Shown here: positions 1 to 12,165 of the stretch, piece after piece | Position numbering within the stretch: the stretch's first letter is position 1 | How the letters are laid out: each line of letters begins with the position of its first letter | NCBI GenBank assembly: GCA_009602725.1 | Contig: WELB01000037.1 | Coordinates: forward strand, 267,506-292,200 | Reading direction: 5' to 3' | Origin: Spirogloea muscicola | Taxonomy: Eukaryota; Streptophyta; Zygnematophyceae; Spirogloeales; Spirogloeaceae | DNA length: 24,695 nt | The notes under the pieces: model-generated | Told to the model about the DNA's origin: nothing | Database searches by the model: none | The model's input: only the letters and a program-made list of their open reading frames with translations | Program-made: the position numbers and the translations under genes

Positions 1-3000
1 TTTTTTTTTTGCTCGGCGCGGCTGCGTGCCTTCTGGCGGCGCTCGCCGGCCCTGGCCTGGCCAGCGTCGAGGGCTGCCCCCGTGGCGGCGGCAGGGCGGC
101 GGCGGTGGTGGTGGCCGAGGAGAGCCGGCGATGGTCTCCTCCCACGCCGGCCGTGCTGCAGCAGCTGGCCGTGGCGCCGGCTTCCGGGCGCCGCGGCTCC
201 GGCAGCGAGCCCGTGGAGTGCACCGTGGAGCTCGCCGCCAAGGCGGCCATGGAGGCGTCGGCCGCCGGCCCAGAGGAGGAGGTGAGCCATGGCAGCAGGC
301 ACTTCCCTTATGCTCATGCGGCCTTGACCCTAAACCCTAAACCCTAAACCCCTAAACCCTAAACCCTAATTGGCGCTTGACAAGCTCAATATCAGGCACG
401 TCTTGCCGTTTGCTGCGCTTCCAGGGCGTAGGGTTCAGGTTTTTCAGTGGGTAGGGTTCAATTCTGAGCAGCAAGCGACACTGCACTCTCCCTCTCCAAA
501 GTCCAGTCCTGGCAATCTACAGCTTATGCTAATTGCTTTAGATGATCATTTAGTAGATGCATTACTTGATGTTGCAGCATCAGGTTGGATTACATCAACA
601 AAAGAAGGATTCTGGATCCCATCTTGCACTGCTGAAAACATGCAGCGAGCTGCGTAGCTTAAGCTTTTTGCTTGTGGCGAGACTGCCAGAATGCTCCAGA
701 GGCTCTGACTGTCAATGTGGCATCTGCGGTCCGGCGCAGGCCACGCCCGAGGAGCTGGCTCTCGAAGCCTGGACAATCGTCAGTGAGAGCTTCCTGGATG
801 CACGCCACCGCGGCTGGACGCCCAAAGCCTGGGCGGTCAGGCACTGCCACAACCCTGTGCCTCAATTGCTTCCACTGCCCCCATTTCTAGGTGTAGGACT
901 AGGATATCGATATTGTCAAAAGAGGTGTAGGCTACAATCTGATGCTGAGGTTGGGTTCATGCAATGTCGCCTTCACATCTTGACTTTATAGTTGCCGTGA
1001 GCAACGTGGCTTGGCATGTGTTCTCCTTTGCTTTGCATCTGCGTACGGACCTCACCTGCTCTGTCCTGCAGCGTGCTTCGCCTGGTGCGATTATTCCAAG
1101 CCTGATTTGCATAACACAGCCCATTGAGCAACATTAGCTGGAACTGACGATGAGAAGTGACCAAATACATTTTGGGGCTGTCGCTATGACGACATCTGCA
1201 ACCATGAAGTCATAGTCTCTTCTGGCTGCATGCAAATCTGGGACTCCAAATTTTGACGAAGAATTTGTGGATTTTGAGCAGGCAAAGCGCACAGAACTGC
1301 TCAGGTGGCCCCTGAGGAGCAAGATGGCTGCGTACAGTGCCATTAGCTCGATGCTTACCAGCCTGCAAGATCCCTACAGCCGCTTCCTTACACCTGAGCA
1401 GGTTGGGGGAGTGGGCCGCTTGTGATATCTGTGGATGTCGAGGATCTTAAGTAGTGCACTTTTATGAGTTGCAGATTAGGCTAAGTAGAGCATATGGTTG
1501 GCATGCTCATCATACCATTCAGCGAGCTTGAGGCAGCTTCACAAGTAGGGTCATGGAAGTGATGCATGCACATCTAACAGGGATTTTCATTAGCAAGAAT
1601 TGAGCAGGAGTATAGTCCATCGTACTCTAGGTGGCAGTGGCAGCAGGTATTTGCTGGCCAAGATAACATATAGCCTCGTAAAATGCTTGGCAAGTTGTCC
1701 TTAGCTTTGATGACTTAGCCCTTGTCCCTTGTCCTGGCCAATACAGTTCTCGGAGCTCGCCAAGTACGACGTTACAGGGGTGGGCCTCAATATCGTTGAG
1801 ATTGGAGGGCCGGAGGGCAGGGGAGACCGGCGGCTCGTCGTCCTTGGGCTCGTTATCAATTCCCCCGCAGCCAAGGCCGGCATGCGGCAGGTCTTACTCG
1901 CTTGTCGTCTTCCGCCTCCAGCAGGTCGCTGCAGTCAGCATTTCAAACAATAAATAATTTGCCGTCAATCTCAATTACAAGCCTCGCCATCTACGGAGTG
2001 CCGTTGAATATGGCCAGTTATGTCTGTTCATATGTGCTCCTCTCTTCCTTCTCAATCCAGCAGCATGACAGAGGTTTGCTCTCAAACAGGGCGATGAGAT
2101 ACTAGAGGTGAACCAGGAGAGTGTGGCCGGCAAGTCAGCTTTTGATGTGTCCTCGCTCATCCAAGGCCCCAAGGGCACCCAAGTCTCTCTGCAGGCGAGC
2201 CTTGTGTTGCCCTCAAGTCATTTTCATTGATATTTAGCACCAGTGTGCTCGATCGTGCATGCGCTGAGGTCACCTAAGCAGGTCGGCTCAAATTGAGCTC
2301 AGGATGATACAACCTAGTCAATGCATCACACGTCTGGAGAATAAATCCTGCAGGTGAGGCGCGGCGACTGTGGGCCCATTCAGACGGTGAGCCTGCAACG
2401 TCAGATGGACGTGAAGACGCCAGTGCTCTACCGCTTGCAGAAGGGCACAGGCCCAAACCGCGGCCAGAAATTTGGCTACATTCGACTACGGGAGTTCAAT
2501 GCCCTGGCTAAGCGCGACCTTGTCACAGGTGCATGCAGCCATATCATTGTGGCAGCTAGCAGATATATAAAGACCAAGACTCTGTTGTTCTTCTCTGTAC
2601 CATAATAGTAGCTGCAAGTAGAACCTGATGATTCCAGTGCCTACCGAATCCAGCTGGCAAGCACCAATGATGTCCTTGTACTTCCATTGATGTGGGAATA
2701 TGGCAACATCATCTAGTCGTGCCTTGGTCTCTTGGGGTCTTGTGCAGCCATGAGGAGGCTGCAGGATGCTGGTGCCACCTCGTACACTCTGGACATCCGG
2801 GACAATGGCGGCGGCCTGGTCCAGGTTAGCTCTGAGACTGTCTTACTTTGCATTGGTAAATGATTTTCATTCTCCCTTCCTCGTGTTTATTTTCTACATT
2901 TTGGTCCCCTGCCATCTTGTGTTGAAGCAACAAAGAGTCCTACAAGCTGACTGACTGAGCCTGCATCGCCATCTTGCAATCCTGTGTAACGCTCTTAGAT

Positions 3001-4672
3001 GTCAATTTATTAAGCAAAAAGGCCCGTGTATGTTCTGGGCTACGGCTTGATGTTGGCTCAGCTGATTTTACATTATGTTGCCAAACGTAGTACAGGCTGG
3101 AGTTGAAATCTCCAAGCTCTTCCTCGATGATTGGGCAGTGGTGGGTCTCTCCTCTCTTCCTCATACCAGTGATGTCTACAGCTTGCTACGCTTCAGCCTG
3201 ACTGTCTACTTGCCAGCAGCCTGCTCTCATCTGACAGATGTTTGTGGACAAAGACGTGCAGGTAGTGTACACGGAAGACCGGGACCCACAGAACCTGAAA
3301 AGTGTGATGGCAAGAGGCCCTCCGTTGTCGCATGCTCCTTTGGTGGTAAGGAAGAGTATCTACCTTGACTGGCTCATTATATACCATGTTGGGTGGTCGC
3401 AACAGTTGCTACTTAAGAATCATAGTTTGAATCTCTCAAGGACGAGATTTCTTAAAGCTAAATCGTTCTTTGCGGACTCTACACATTTGCATGTTTGCTG
3501 AGTACGCTAATCCTACAAGCAAATAGCGCACCAAAAAGTCATGCAAGATATAGTATGTGCACGTAGGCATGCTCAGAGATAAGTTTAGCCTGCGGTCTTC
3601 CTGACTGGGTGCAGTGACCAATTGCTGAATCTGTTACATCCAACTACTTTCACTAACTAAGTCTATGTGACACACTTTTCAGGTTCTTTCAACAGGTTCT
3701 TGTCAACGACCGGACAGCAAGTGCTAGTGAGATAGTAAGAGCCCAATCGTTTCATGTGGCATCATCTGCCTCCATATGGTGGTGCTTCAAGTGCCACGGC
3801 TCCTGAATAAGTGCATGTGATCAGACCAAAAGTGGCCTCATGAGCTGTCAGTCCTTCCTAGTATTGCATGAGAATTGTCAGCATGCAGAGCTAAGCAAGT
3901 CTGATCATTGCATTAGCTTCAGTATTTAGCCTGTGCTGTACGCACGCGCTGCAGTTAGCGGCTGCATTACATGACAACTGCCGGGCAGCTCTAGTTGGAC
4001 AACGGACGTTCGGGAAGGTATGTGTGATCCAGCATGCTTTGGCTTCCTCCTGGACAGAATATGCACTTCACATAAGCTGATCACCGTGCACATCCTCTAC
4101 TCCTGTAAATTGGTAATTCCAGATGACAACTACTTGCAACCCATTAGAGCCAGACTGTCTTAAACACTTCCATGGCGTATGCATCATGGACACACCAGCA
4201 CATGACTTTCGTTTCCTTCCTGTCCAGGGCCTGATCCAGTCAGTCTATGAGCTGAGCGATGGCTCCGGCATCGTGTTGACAGCCGGCAAGTATGTCACGC
4301 CCGCCAAGAACGACATTGACCAGAACGGCATTCAGCCCGACTTCTCCTCGCTACCAGGTGTGCTTGACCACCTAGACCATGCCAAGCATGACCAGTGTTG
4401 GATCTGCATCTCCTACGTCTCTAAACGAGACGTAGGAGATTCACCTGCAGCGCCTCCAACATAGTCTCCTTCTAGAAGCTGCAAAACTGCTATTGCAACG
4501 AGCAGGAGCTACTACCTTGACAGCACCTCGCTGCAACAACTTATTGTTACACTTTCGTCCATGTAGTCAGTATCACCATGTTGTGATTGGCAGCTGCCTG
4601 GGGCTCCTCGGCTGTGCAGGGCTGTCAGAGGTCAAGCAGAAGCTGGCAGCCTGCCGCGTGCCTGCTGTGTGA
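1..4672 (+). CDS. ctpA: Carboxyl-terminal processing protease (CtpA, D1-protease type, peptidase family S41), 5' partial
   Basis: Serine endopeptidase of the type that trims the C terminus of photosystem II D1 precursor in the thylakoid lumen. Exons read from splice sites and frame: <1-281, 740-835, 1282-1401, 1747-1890, 2090-2194, 2354-2528, 2748-2824, 3096-3140, 3238-3345, 3696-3734, 3955-4017, 4228-4357, 4620-4672; all join in frame to a TGA. Exon 1 has a hydrophobic Ala/Leu run ending in GLAS, like a lumen-targeting signal. Exons 2-3 carry the N-terminal helices (PEELALEAW, DPYSRFLTPEQ). Exons 4-5 are a PDZ domain (GVGLNIVEIGG, GDEILEVN). Exons 6-12 are the S41 core with GYIRLREFNALAKRDLV and DIRDNGGGLVQ. 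The nucleophile is the first Ser of TASASE (exon 10), and 25 residues later comes the Lys of RTFGKG (exon 11), the spacing of the family Ser-Lys dyad. At least 477 residues. Intron 5 has a GC donor. Core very secure; exon 1 less so, because a telomere-like tract separates it from exon 2. The substrate is inferred from the family. Confidence 0.9.
328..369 (+). repeat. Interstitial telomere-like tract, about six CCCTAAA units
   Basis: Six consecutive CCCTAAA-type units; the fourth has an extra C and the last is short. CCCTAAA read on the other strand is TTTAGGG, the plant and Chlorella-type telomere unit. The tract lies inside the proposed intron 1 of the protease gene, 46 bases after its donor at 282. 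It may be a short interstitial telomere, a telo-box cluster, or the scar of a join. Confidence 0.9.
4408..4440. other. Perfect 14-bp inverted repeat with a 5-base loop
   Basis: Bases 4408-4421 and 4427-4440 are exact reverse complements around the loop TAAAC. It lies in the last intron (4358-4619) of the protease gene, 50 bases after the donor. In RNA it would form a stable hairpin near the 5' splice site. No function is known. Confidence 0.85.
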
Positions 4673-6143
4673 ACTTTGGCACTCCCTGTTAACAGCGAGG
4701 GGTCACGGTGGTCACCGGACTGGCTGCCAGACCACCTAGCAACTAGGAGCACCTGCAGTTGCTGTGGTCACAATGCCACTATCATTCATCACTGCACTCT
4801 TTGCTGCTCAAATCAGCCAATGCCCATCGTCGGGCATCACTGAAGCAGCGGCTGCAATATCCATCTGCCACGTTGATCTGCTCAGGTGTCCCCACGCCAC
4901 TGTTGGCTGGCCGGGCACCAGTGGCTTAGTGCTTCAGTATGCTCATCAAGTAACTTCCAGTTGAGCAACTGATTGATCTGTGACTCTCCAGCTTGCTTAC
5001 ATGCTGTCCTTGACTAGTTAGGGGCAAGGTGCAGCTGCGCCGGAAGTGGAGCATGCACTTGCTCGTCAAGGGGAGCATTACCCCTCACACTCCAAGTAAC
5101 TTCCTCCAGATTCACCTCCATATGCCTTACCTATTGTGTTAGGGTCTCTACTACCTAGACATGTTCCTAGCACGATACACCTTCAGGGCCATGCGCGCAC
5201 TCCGCTGACGAACTCTTGTAGGCAGCAAGCGCAATTGGAGATCCTTCAGTGAGACACTGTTACAGTGGCCAGGATCGCATCCTCCATTTTTCAACCTTAC
5301 AGGCAGACCAAGCTTTAGATCTTCATCAATAAATTAGAGCTGAGATTCTGATGCAGTGACACATCACTGGTCTCCTGGTAGTGAAGTTGTTAGCAAAGGG
5401 CCAAGGAGACACGCAAGTGCAGATGAAGGTATTGCGAAGCTTCACTGACAGCGCCTTTGGTGCTCTAGTTCAATGGCAAGTGACTCCACTGCACTAATCA
5501 CTGCACTGACCAGTGTGACTACCTGAAGGCATGCGTTGAGATATATGTCAGGCTGCAAATCTAATCAAGCCACTTGAAAGTCTACTCAACACATTCTGGC
5601 AACGAGCAAAGATCTCTCTCAAATCTCAACAATCTGGAATTGCAGTCGCAGTCCTGCCAACGAAGACTGTCACTCAGCAAGGACCCGTGCTCTCCATAAG
5701 AGATTAGGACGACAGCGCCGCTCCTAAGGAGATATTGTGTGGTATTGCGAACCCCATAGATAGCAAGCAGCCTGCAAGTGAGTGCAACCCTGCCAGGACA
5801 CACCGAGTTGTATGACTGCGGTCAAAGTCTGTGCGAAGGCGATTTGCCCCATTCTGTTGCAGCACATTAATTTGTGCGGTTGCTGTTGCACAGAAAGGCA
5901 GATGCCCGACTCCACTGTGACTCTCTTACAGCTGGCAAAGCAGCAAAGCGCTTCCGAAGCAATGGCACAGCAGTCGAACATTCTAGGCTCACCGCACAGC
6001 ATGGGTACAAGAGGCAAGAGCAAGGTGGACTTAGTTGTTCTAAGGGCATGACTATGTGCACCACGAGGGCAGGTGAAAGAAACACCAAGTCAAGAAGTGG
6101 CAGTGCCGCAGCACAGTAGTGCAAGCTCTGGCGAAGGTTGTGC
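4673..6143. other. Intergenic region between convergent genes; no gene recognised
   Basis: This stretch separates the protease gene (+) from the dehydratase gene (-), which point towards each other. It must hold both 3' untranslated regions. Open frames here are short (under about 120 codons), overlap on both strands and resemble no family I recognise. Confidence 0.6.
5926..5930 (-). terminator. Candidate TGTAA polyadenylation signal for the GMD gene
   Basis: TTACA on the + strand reads TGTAA on the - strand, about 215 bases after the GMD stop codon. TGTAA is the usual polyadenylation signal of green algae. A five-base motif occurs often by chance, so the assignment is tentative. Confidence 0.3.
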
Positions 6144-8602
<2,459 letters not shown>

Positions 8603-8940
8603 GCCGCCGGCAGCAGCGGCGGCGGCTGCAGCGGCGGCGGCGGCGGCCAGCTGAGCGGGGGGAGGAGGGGCGCAGGCGCGGNGGCGGCGGCGGCGGGCCC
8701 GGTGGCGGGGGAGGGAAAAGCGAAGCTAACGGTCAGCCCGCCCGACGCCAGTGGTCGGCTGCCGGCAGGGGGCTTCGTCGAGCGGGGGCCGGGCGCGGTT
8801 ATCCGACCGCGGTCACCGCGGGCTCCGGCTCCCGGGCCCGCCGAGCGCTGCCGGATAAGTGAGTTAGCCGGTCCGGATGAAACGAAGCCCTGGGAGTGTC
8901 GACTCCTCTATGGGCATCGGGACCTCCTCCGGCGGCCCCG
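8603..8940. other. GC-rich 5' flank of GMD with GGC-type simple repeat and one ambiguous base
   Basis: Bases just upstream of the GMD start are a run of GGC/GCC triplets, continued by G-rich sequence with a single N at 8682. It presumably contains the GMD 5' untranslated region and promoter. Open frames on both strands here reflect base composition. The N suggests poor sequence quality in this stretch. Confidence 0.6.
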
Positions 8941-9111
8941 GCTTACTGTAAGTGCGGGACGATCGTTCTCCCGCAGAGGATATCGGCCTATCGGCCCCCA
9001 CTTGGTGGGGCGCGGGGCGGGAGTGTTTCTTCCACTTGGTGAACGACGAAGTTGGTGGCGGTTCGCGACGACAAGTACGAAGAAACAGCTCTTATGCTTT
9101 CCGGGCTGGCT

Positions 9112-9185
9112 GTTCCCAGCGGTCCCTTGCCTTCGCGGTTCACTTGCGCGCAGGCCGAGCTTTGGCGGCGGCCTCCGGCTCCCCA
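9112..9185 (+). repeat. Fragment of the dispersed repeat (copy 1, truncated)
   Basis: From CAGCGGTCCCT through GGCGGCCTCCGGCT this matches bases 24601-24664 almost base for base. In its own frame it reads AVHLRAGRALAAASG, the conserved core of the repeat-encoded peptide, but the frame then diverges and lacks the terminal motif. Copy 2 follows in a different frame, so copy 1 is truncated and joined to it. Confidence 0.75.
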
Positions 9186-9219
9186 TGGGGCGTTGGGTGC
9201 TCGGTGGCTCGAACTGCTC

Positions 9220-9612
9220 CACCAACTTGCTCGTCACGCCGTTGCCCGCCGCTTCCATGGGGAGCCGGTGGACTTCCCCGCCGCCGGGTCGTTGGCCCAG
9301 GTGTATCGCATGCGTCTGGCCGTCTCGCTGCAGAGGTCCATGGCCCGTGCGCTGCACCTGCGTGCTGGCCGAGCCCTTGCTGCTGCCTCTGGCTCTGGCC
9401 AGGGGACATACTTCCAGGAGCATAGCCTCTCCGACCTGCGCCTGCTTAGCAGGGGTTACTGAGTGGTTAGTAGCTGCTTTGTTTTTTCTTGTGTGCTTGT
9501 CATTTCTGCTGCTTCGCCTTAGGGCCTCGCCTGGCTTCCCCCCCCCTCTTCTTGTACTCTGTTCATTCTTTTTTGGGCTGGCTATTCCAGCCCTTATTCT
9601 CAATGGGCGAGC
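9220..9612 (+). repeat. Dispersed repeat copy 2: conserved open frame end plus 3' stem-loop
   Basis: The frame ending at 9462 reads ...AGSLAQVYRMRLAVSLQRS, then HLRAGRALAAASG and SLSDLRLLSRGY before TGA. The same segments occur in copies at 24450-24695, 9916-10149, 13040-13230 and antisense at 19994-20075. After the stop comes TAGTAGCTGCTTTG, then TGTTCATTCTTTTTT and a perfect 7-bp stem GGGCTGG (9575-9581) / CCAGCCC (9587-9593). I recognise no protein family. The peptide is Ala/Arg/Leu-rich and probably helical. The frame upstream of about 9220 is confused by copy 1, so no true start can be given. Confidence 0.75.
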
Positions 9613-9835
9613 CCTTCTTCTCCGGCCTCCGTCAGGGCGACGTCTTTCCGCCAGTTAGCTTCTTGGACCTGCATCTCCTGTCTAGAGGTTACTGAGCGTT
9701 CCCTGGCTGATGTCTTAGTCCTAGTCGTTCGCACTCAGGCTCCCTCAGACTTTGTCCATTCTTTGGGCTGGCCTTTCCCAGCCACCAGTCAATCTGGCCG
9801 CGCTTCCTCGCTGGCTGTTCACAGCCCTTGCCCCA
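9613..9835 (+). repeat. Dispersed repeat copy 3: short coding tail and stem-loop
   Basis: Bases 9613-9695 encode FSGLRQGDVFPP and then SFLDLHLLSRGY with a TGA at 9693-9695. The RQGDVFPP part matches the end of the copy at 24650-24695. Downstream, TTTGTCCATTCTTTGGGCTGG begins a second hairpin at 9765-9783. TCAATCTGGCCGCGCTT at about 9789 is shared with the antisense copy near 19500-19518. Confidence 0.7.
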
Positions 9836-9915
9836 TTTAAAATGATGTTCCCTTTTCAGTGGGAGAGCCACTTCTTCTCACGATGTAAAGGCGATGCTGT
9901 GAGAGGGCAGCCCAA

Positions 9916-10200
9916 TATGCGTATGCGCCTGGCCGTCTCGCTGCAGGGTTAGATGTGCTTGACTTTGTACTTGGCCATTTGGCCTACATTTGTTTCTTAT
10001 ACACGAAATTTTCCGCTGCAGGGGGTCTATGGCCCGCACGCCGCACCTTCGTGCCGGCAGCCCTCGCTGCTGCCTCTGGCTCTGGCCAGGGGACCCCCTT
10101 CCAGGAGCCTAGCATCTCTGATCTGCGGCTGCTTAGCAGGGATTACTGAGTGATTCGTAGCTGCTTTGTTTCTTGGTGTGCTTGTTTTCGTAGCGCTTCC
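9916..10200 (+). repeat. Dispersed repeat copy 4, interrupted by a 65-base insert
   Basis: It starts with RMRLAVSLQ (about 9921-9947), is interrupted at 9949-10013, and resumes with sequence matching copy 2 (GTCTATGGCCCGC...). It ends SISDLRLLSRDY with TGA at 10147-10149. The segment after the stop (GTAGCTGCTTTGTTTCTTG, then GCGCTTCCCCTGGCCCC) matches the antisense copy at 19930-19990. The reading frame is not continuous through the insert. Confidence 0.7.
9949..10013 (+). other. 65-base insert flanked by the direct repeat CGCTGCAGG
   Basis: CGCTGCAGG occurs at 9940-9948 and again at 10014-10022; the related copy 2 has only one such site at the same place. The inserted bases resemble the region downstream of copy 5 (GTGCTTG...GTACTTGGCCA...GGCC...ATACAC). 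This could be a tiny insertion with a target-site duplication or an intron-like segment. Confidence 0.6.
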
Positions 10201-10220
10201 CCTGGCCCCAACGTAGGAAC

Positions 10221-10345
10221 TCAATAACCTCTAGTCAACAGATGCAGATTCGGACGTATCGGAAAAGCGTCGACGATGGGGCAAGCACAATCTATGGGCG
10301 AGCATCTCGCTGGCTGTGAGAGGCCAGCCCAAAAGGATGGACAAG
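10221..10345 (-). repeat. Dispersed repeat copy, antisense, tail to tail with copy 4
   Basis: On the - strand, 10253-10221 encodes NLHLLTRGY and a TGA, closest to copy 3 (DLHLLSRGY). Upstream on that strand sits another stem-loop module, CCTTGTCCATCCTTTTGGGC followed by GCTGGC/GCCAGC (10309-10328). A decayed CTCCTGTC...TTTAGTGACC at about 10375-10395 may be the end of a further copy. The end of copy 4 (10149) and this end are only 71 bases apart. Confidence 0.6.
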
Positions 10346-10349
10346 GCCT

Positions 10350-11362
10350 AACGGGCCCGGAAAGCAACAAGAAGGTCACTAAACGACAGGAGAGTTTGGT
10401 GGCAGAAATAGAGAAGTGGAAGGAAATGAGCCAACCAAGAAGGGCGATGGCTAAGGTAACTAGCTCATGTATACAGGAGTGGTTAGGGACGGAGACCCAT
10501 TAGTGGGACAGTGCTGCGTATGCAAGCCCGAAAGAGATTCTGATAGCTCCTTCAGAGGTGCAGCGGTTGTGCTCGGCCAGTCTGAAAGAAGCCCATCAAG
10601 AGGGGCATGCAATTTTTTATTTCTTCCCAGGGGGCAATGAGGGAAGACAACAAGAAAAGCAAGGTCCTTGAAGGTACAAAGAAACAAGGACTGCACTCCG
10701 CCCTCAACAGGAGATGCTTTCTGTTGCGAGTGGAACGTCCCGTGATGGACAAGTCCCAGCATATAGGGAATCATAAATCACCTACTCTTGTCTCTGGCCC
10801 TTCATCTGCAAGTCAGTGGACTGGTCACAGTAGCAGGGAGGCAGGGAGCCCACACTGGCCAAGACATCTAGAAATTGAGGCATTCGATACATGACAGGAC
10901 AGGCAGACAAAGATACAGGGGAACTGCAAAGAGTAGCATGACCTGGGCTTCCCTCAAGAGCAGTCGCTTGTTGGAATATAGGGACAAGAGTGGAGAACAC
11001 AGAGCCGGAATTTGTGCCTGAAGACATTAAAAGACTGACACGCGCTTGTGCAACAAGTGTTGGCCCCAAAAGCAAGGATTCAGCGGATGACAACGAATAC
11101 AGAGACGAGCAGCAAGTGGCATTAGCACCAAGAAGATGTGTCAACGGGGAGGGTTATCATCCTAAGCATGGACTTGCCAGGACGCGCATCTCATGGATAA
11201 GATACACTAATGAGAGACTCAAAGCAGACCGAGTAGCTCAAAAGAGAGTGTTCACTTTGCAACCGAGCAGAGGGCTACTGCCAGCAGCCAGAGGCGAACG
11301 AGGGTTGCGTGCGCTGCTTCCAGCTTGTAAACCCTTAGGTACACCAGCACAAATAAGTGGCA
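10350..11362. other. No gene recognised
   Basis: Between the repeat cluster and the bS6 stop. A 126-codon open frame at 10990-11370 (+) begins with GTG, not ATG, and overlaps a similar-length frame on the other strand. Neither shows a family I know. The bS6 3' untranslated region should lie at the right end. Confidence 0.5.
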
Positions 11363-12165
11363 CTACCTGACAGATTCCTGCTTCGACGCCAGCATGTGGC
11401 CCTGTGCCTCCCCATCGCCGCCCTCCTCCTCCCCATCTTCACTCTCCTCATATTTGTCCTCCTCATCTTCCTCGTCGTCCTCCTCGCCATCCTCAAGACT
11501 GCCGGTGATCTCAGCCTCCTCATCTGTCTCCTCGCCAGGAGGGAGCTGATTGTATTGCGGCGGCGGCATAGATTCTTGAGTGACGGCGACCTTTTGCCGC
11601 GTGATGAGCTGCCGGACTATGCGCTCGTCAGCCATCAGCTGCTTCTCGAGATCGTTGATTAGGTGCCGTGGAATCTCCACATTCATGAGCACGTAGTTAG
11701 CACGTCGCTGTTTCTGGATTGGATATGCCAAAGTCCGCAGGCCCCAATCATTGAGCCTCCAGGTCTTGCCATGACAGCCGTCCACAAATGCTGCAAGTGT
11801 GAGAGTGACACAAGTCAGTCGGCGACTTTATTCAGCAAGCAAACAAGGCTCACCCTTTAAGCAGCAGCTCGCTGCATCTGACCGATGTCAGGATGTGCTG
11901 ACCATTCCCCCACGCAAATGCTGCGGCAAGACCACTGCTCGGGCCGGCCTTGACTACATGCCTAGAGCATTAATCAAGGAGGAATGGGGGCTTAGGCCGC
12001 ACCTTGCACACTCTTGACGACCTTTGGCACCTCCTCGAGGTGGTTCTCCCCGACCAGGAACATGATCTCATAGTGCCGGTCTGGCGCCATGGCAAGCACC
12101 GGCATCACGTCGTGAGCCGGGTGGGAGCAAGCTGCCGCCCGGCTGTCCCGCTGCGTACCAGGCAT
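11363..12165 (-). CDS. Organellar-type 30S ribosomal protein bS6 with acidic C-terminal tail
   Basis: Small-subunit ribosomal protein that pairs with bS18 on 16S rRNA. Two exons are clear: 12165-12003 (or from a later start) and 11790-11363, with a GT-AG intron of 212 bases and a phase-1 junction. The first begins RHYEIMFLVGENHLEEVP; the second has KTWRLNDWGLRTLAYPIQKQ and ANYVLMNVEIP, the beta-strand core of bS6, then LEKQLMADERIVRQLI. In-frame ATGs stand at 12165, 12105 and 12090, giving 196, 176 or 171 residues; an upstream targeting exon could also exist, so the start is unsettled. Residues about 141-185 (long form) are almost all Glu/Asp/Gly. E. coli S6 also has an acidic tail, and this sequence looks more proteobacterial than cyanobacterial, so a mitochondrial role is my inference; plastid is possible. 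Divergent from PPME1. Confidence 0.88.

Noticed and set aside
1-369. A true chromosome end
   Set aside because: Only about six telomere-like units, with coding-like sequence on both sides; a real end would carry a long terminal array.
4764-4964. 66-codon + strand frame after the protease
   Set aside because: Short, no recognisable domain or splice partner.
8908-9603. 231-codon open frame on the - strand
   Set aside because: It is the antisense of repeat copies 1 and 2, whose conserved peptide is on the + strand; GC-rich DNA gives long shadow frames.
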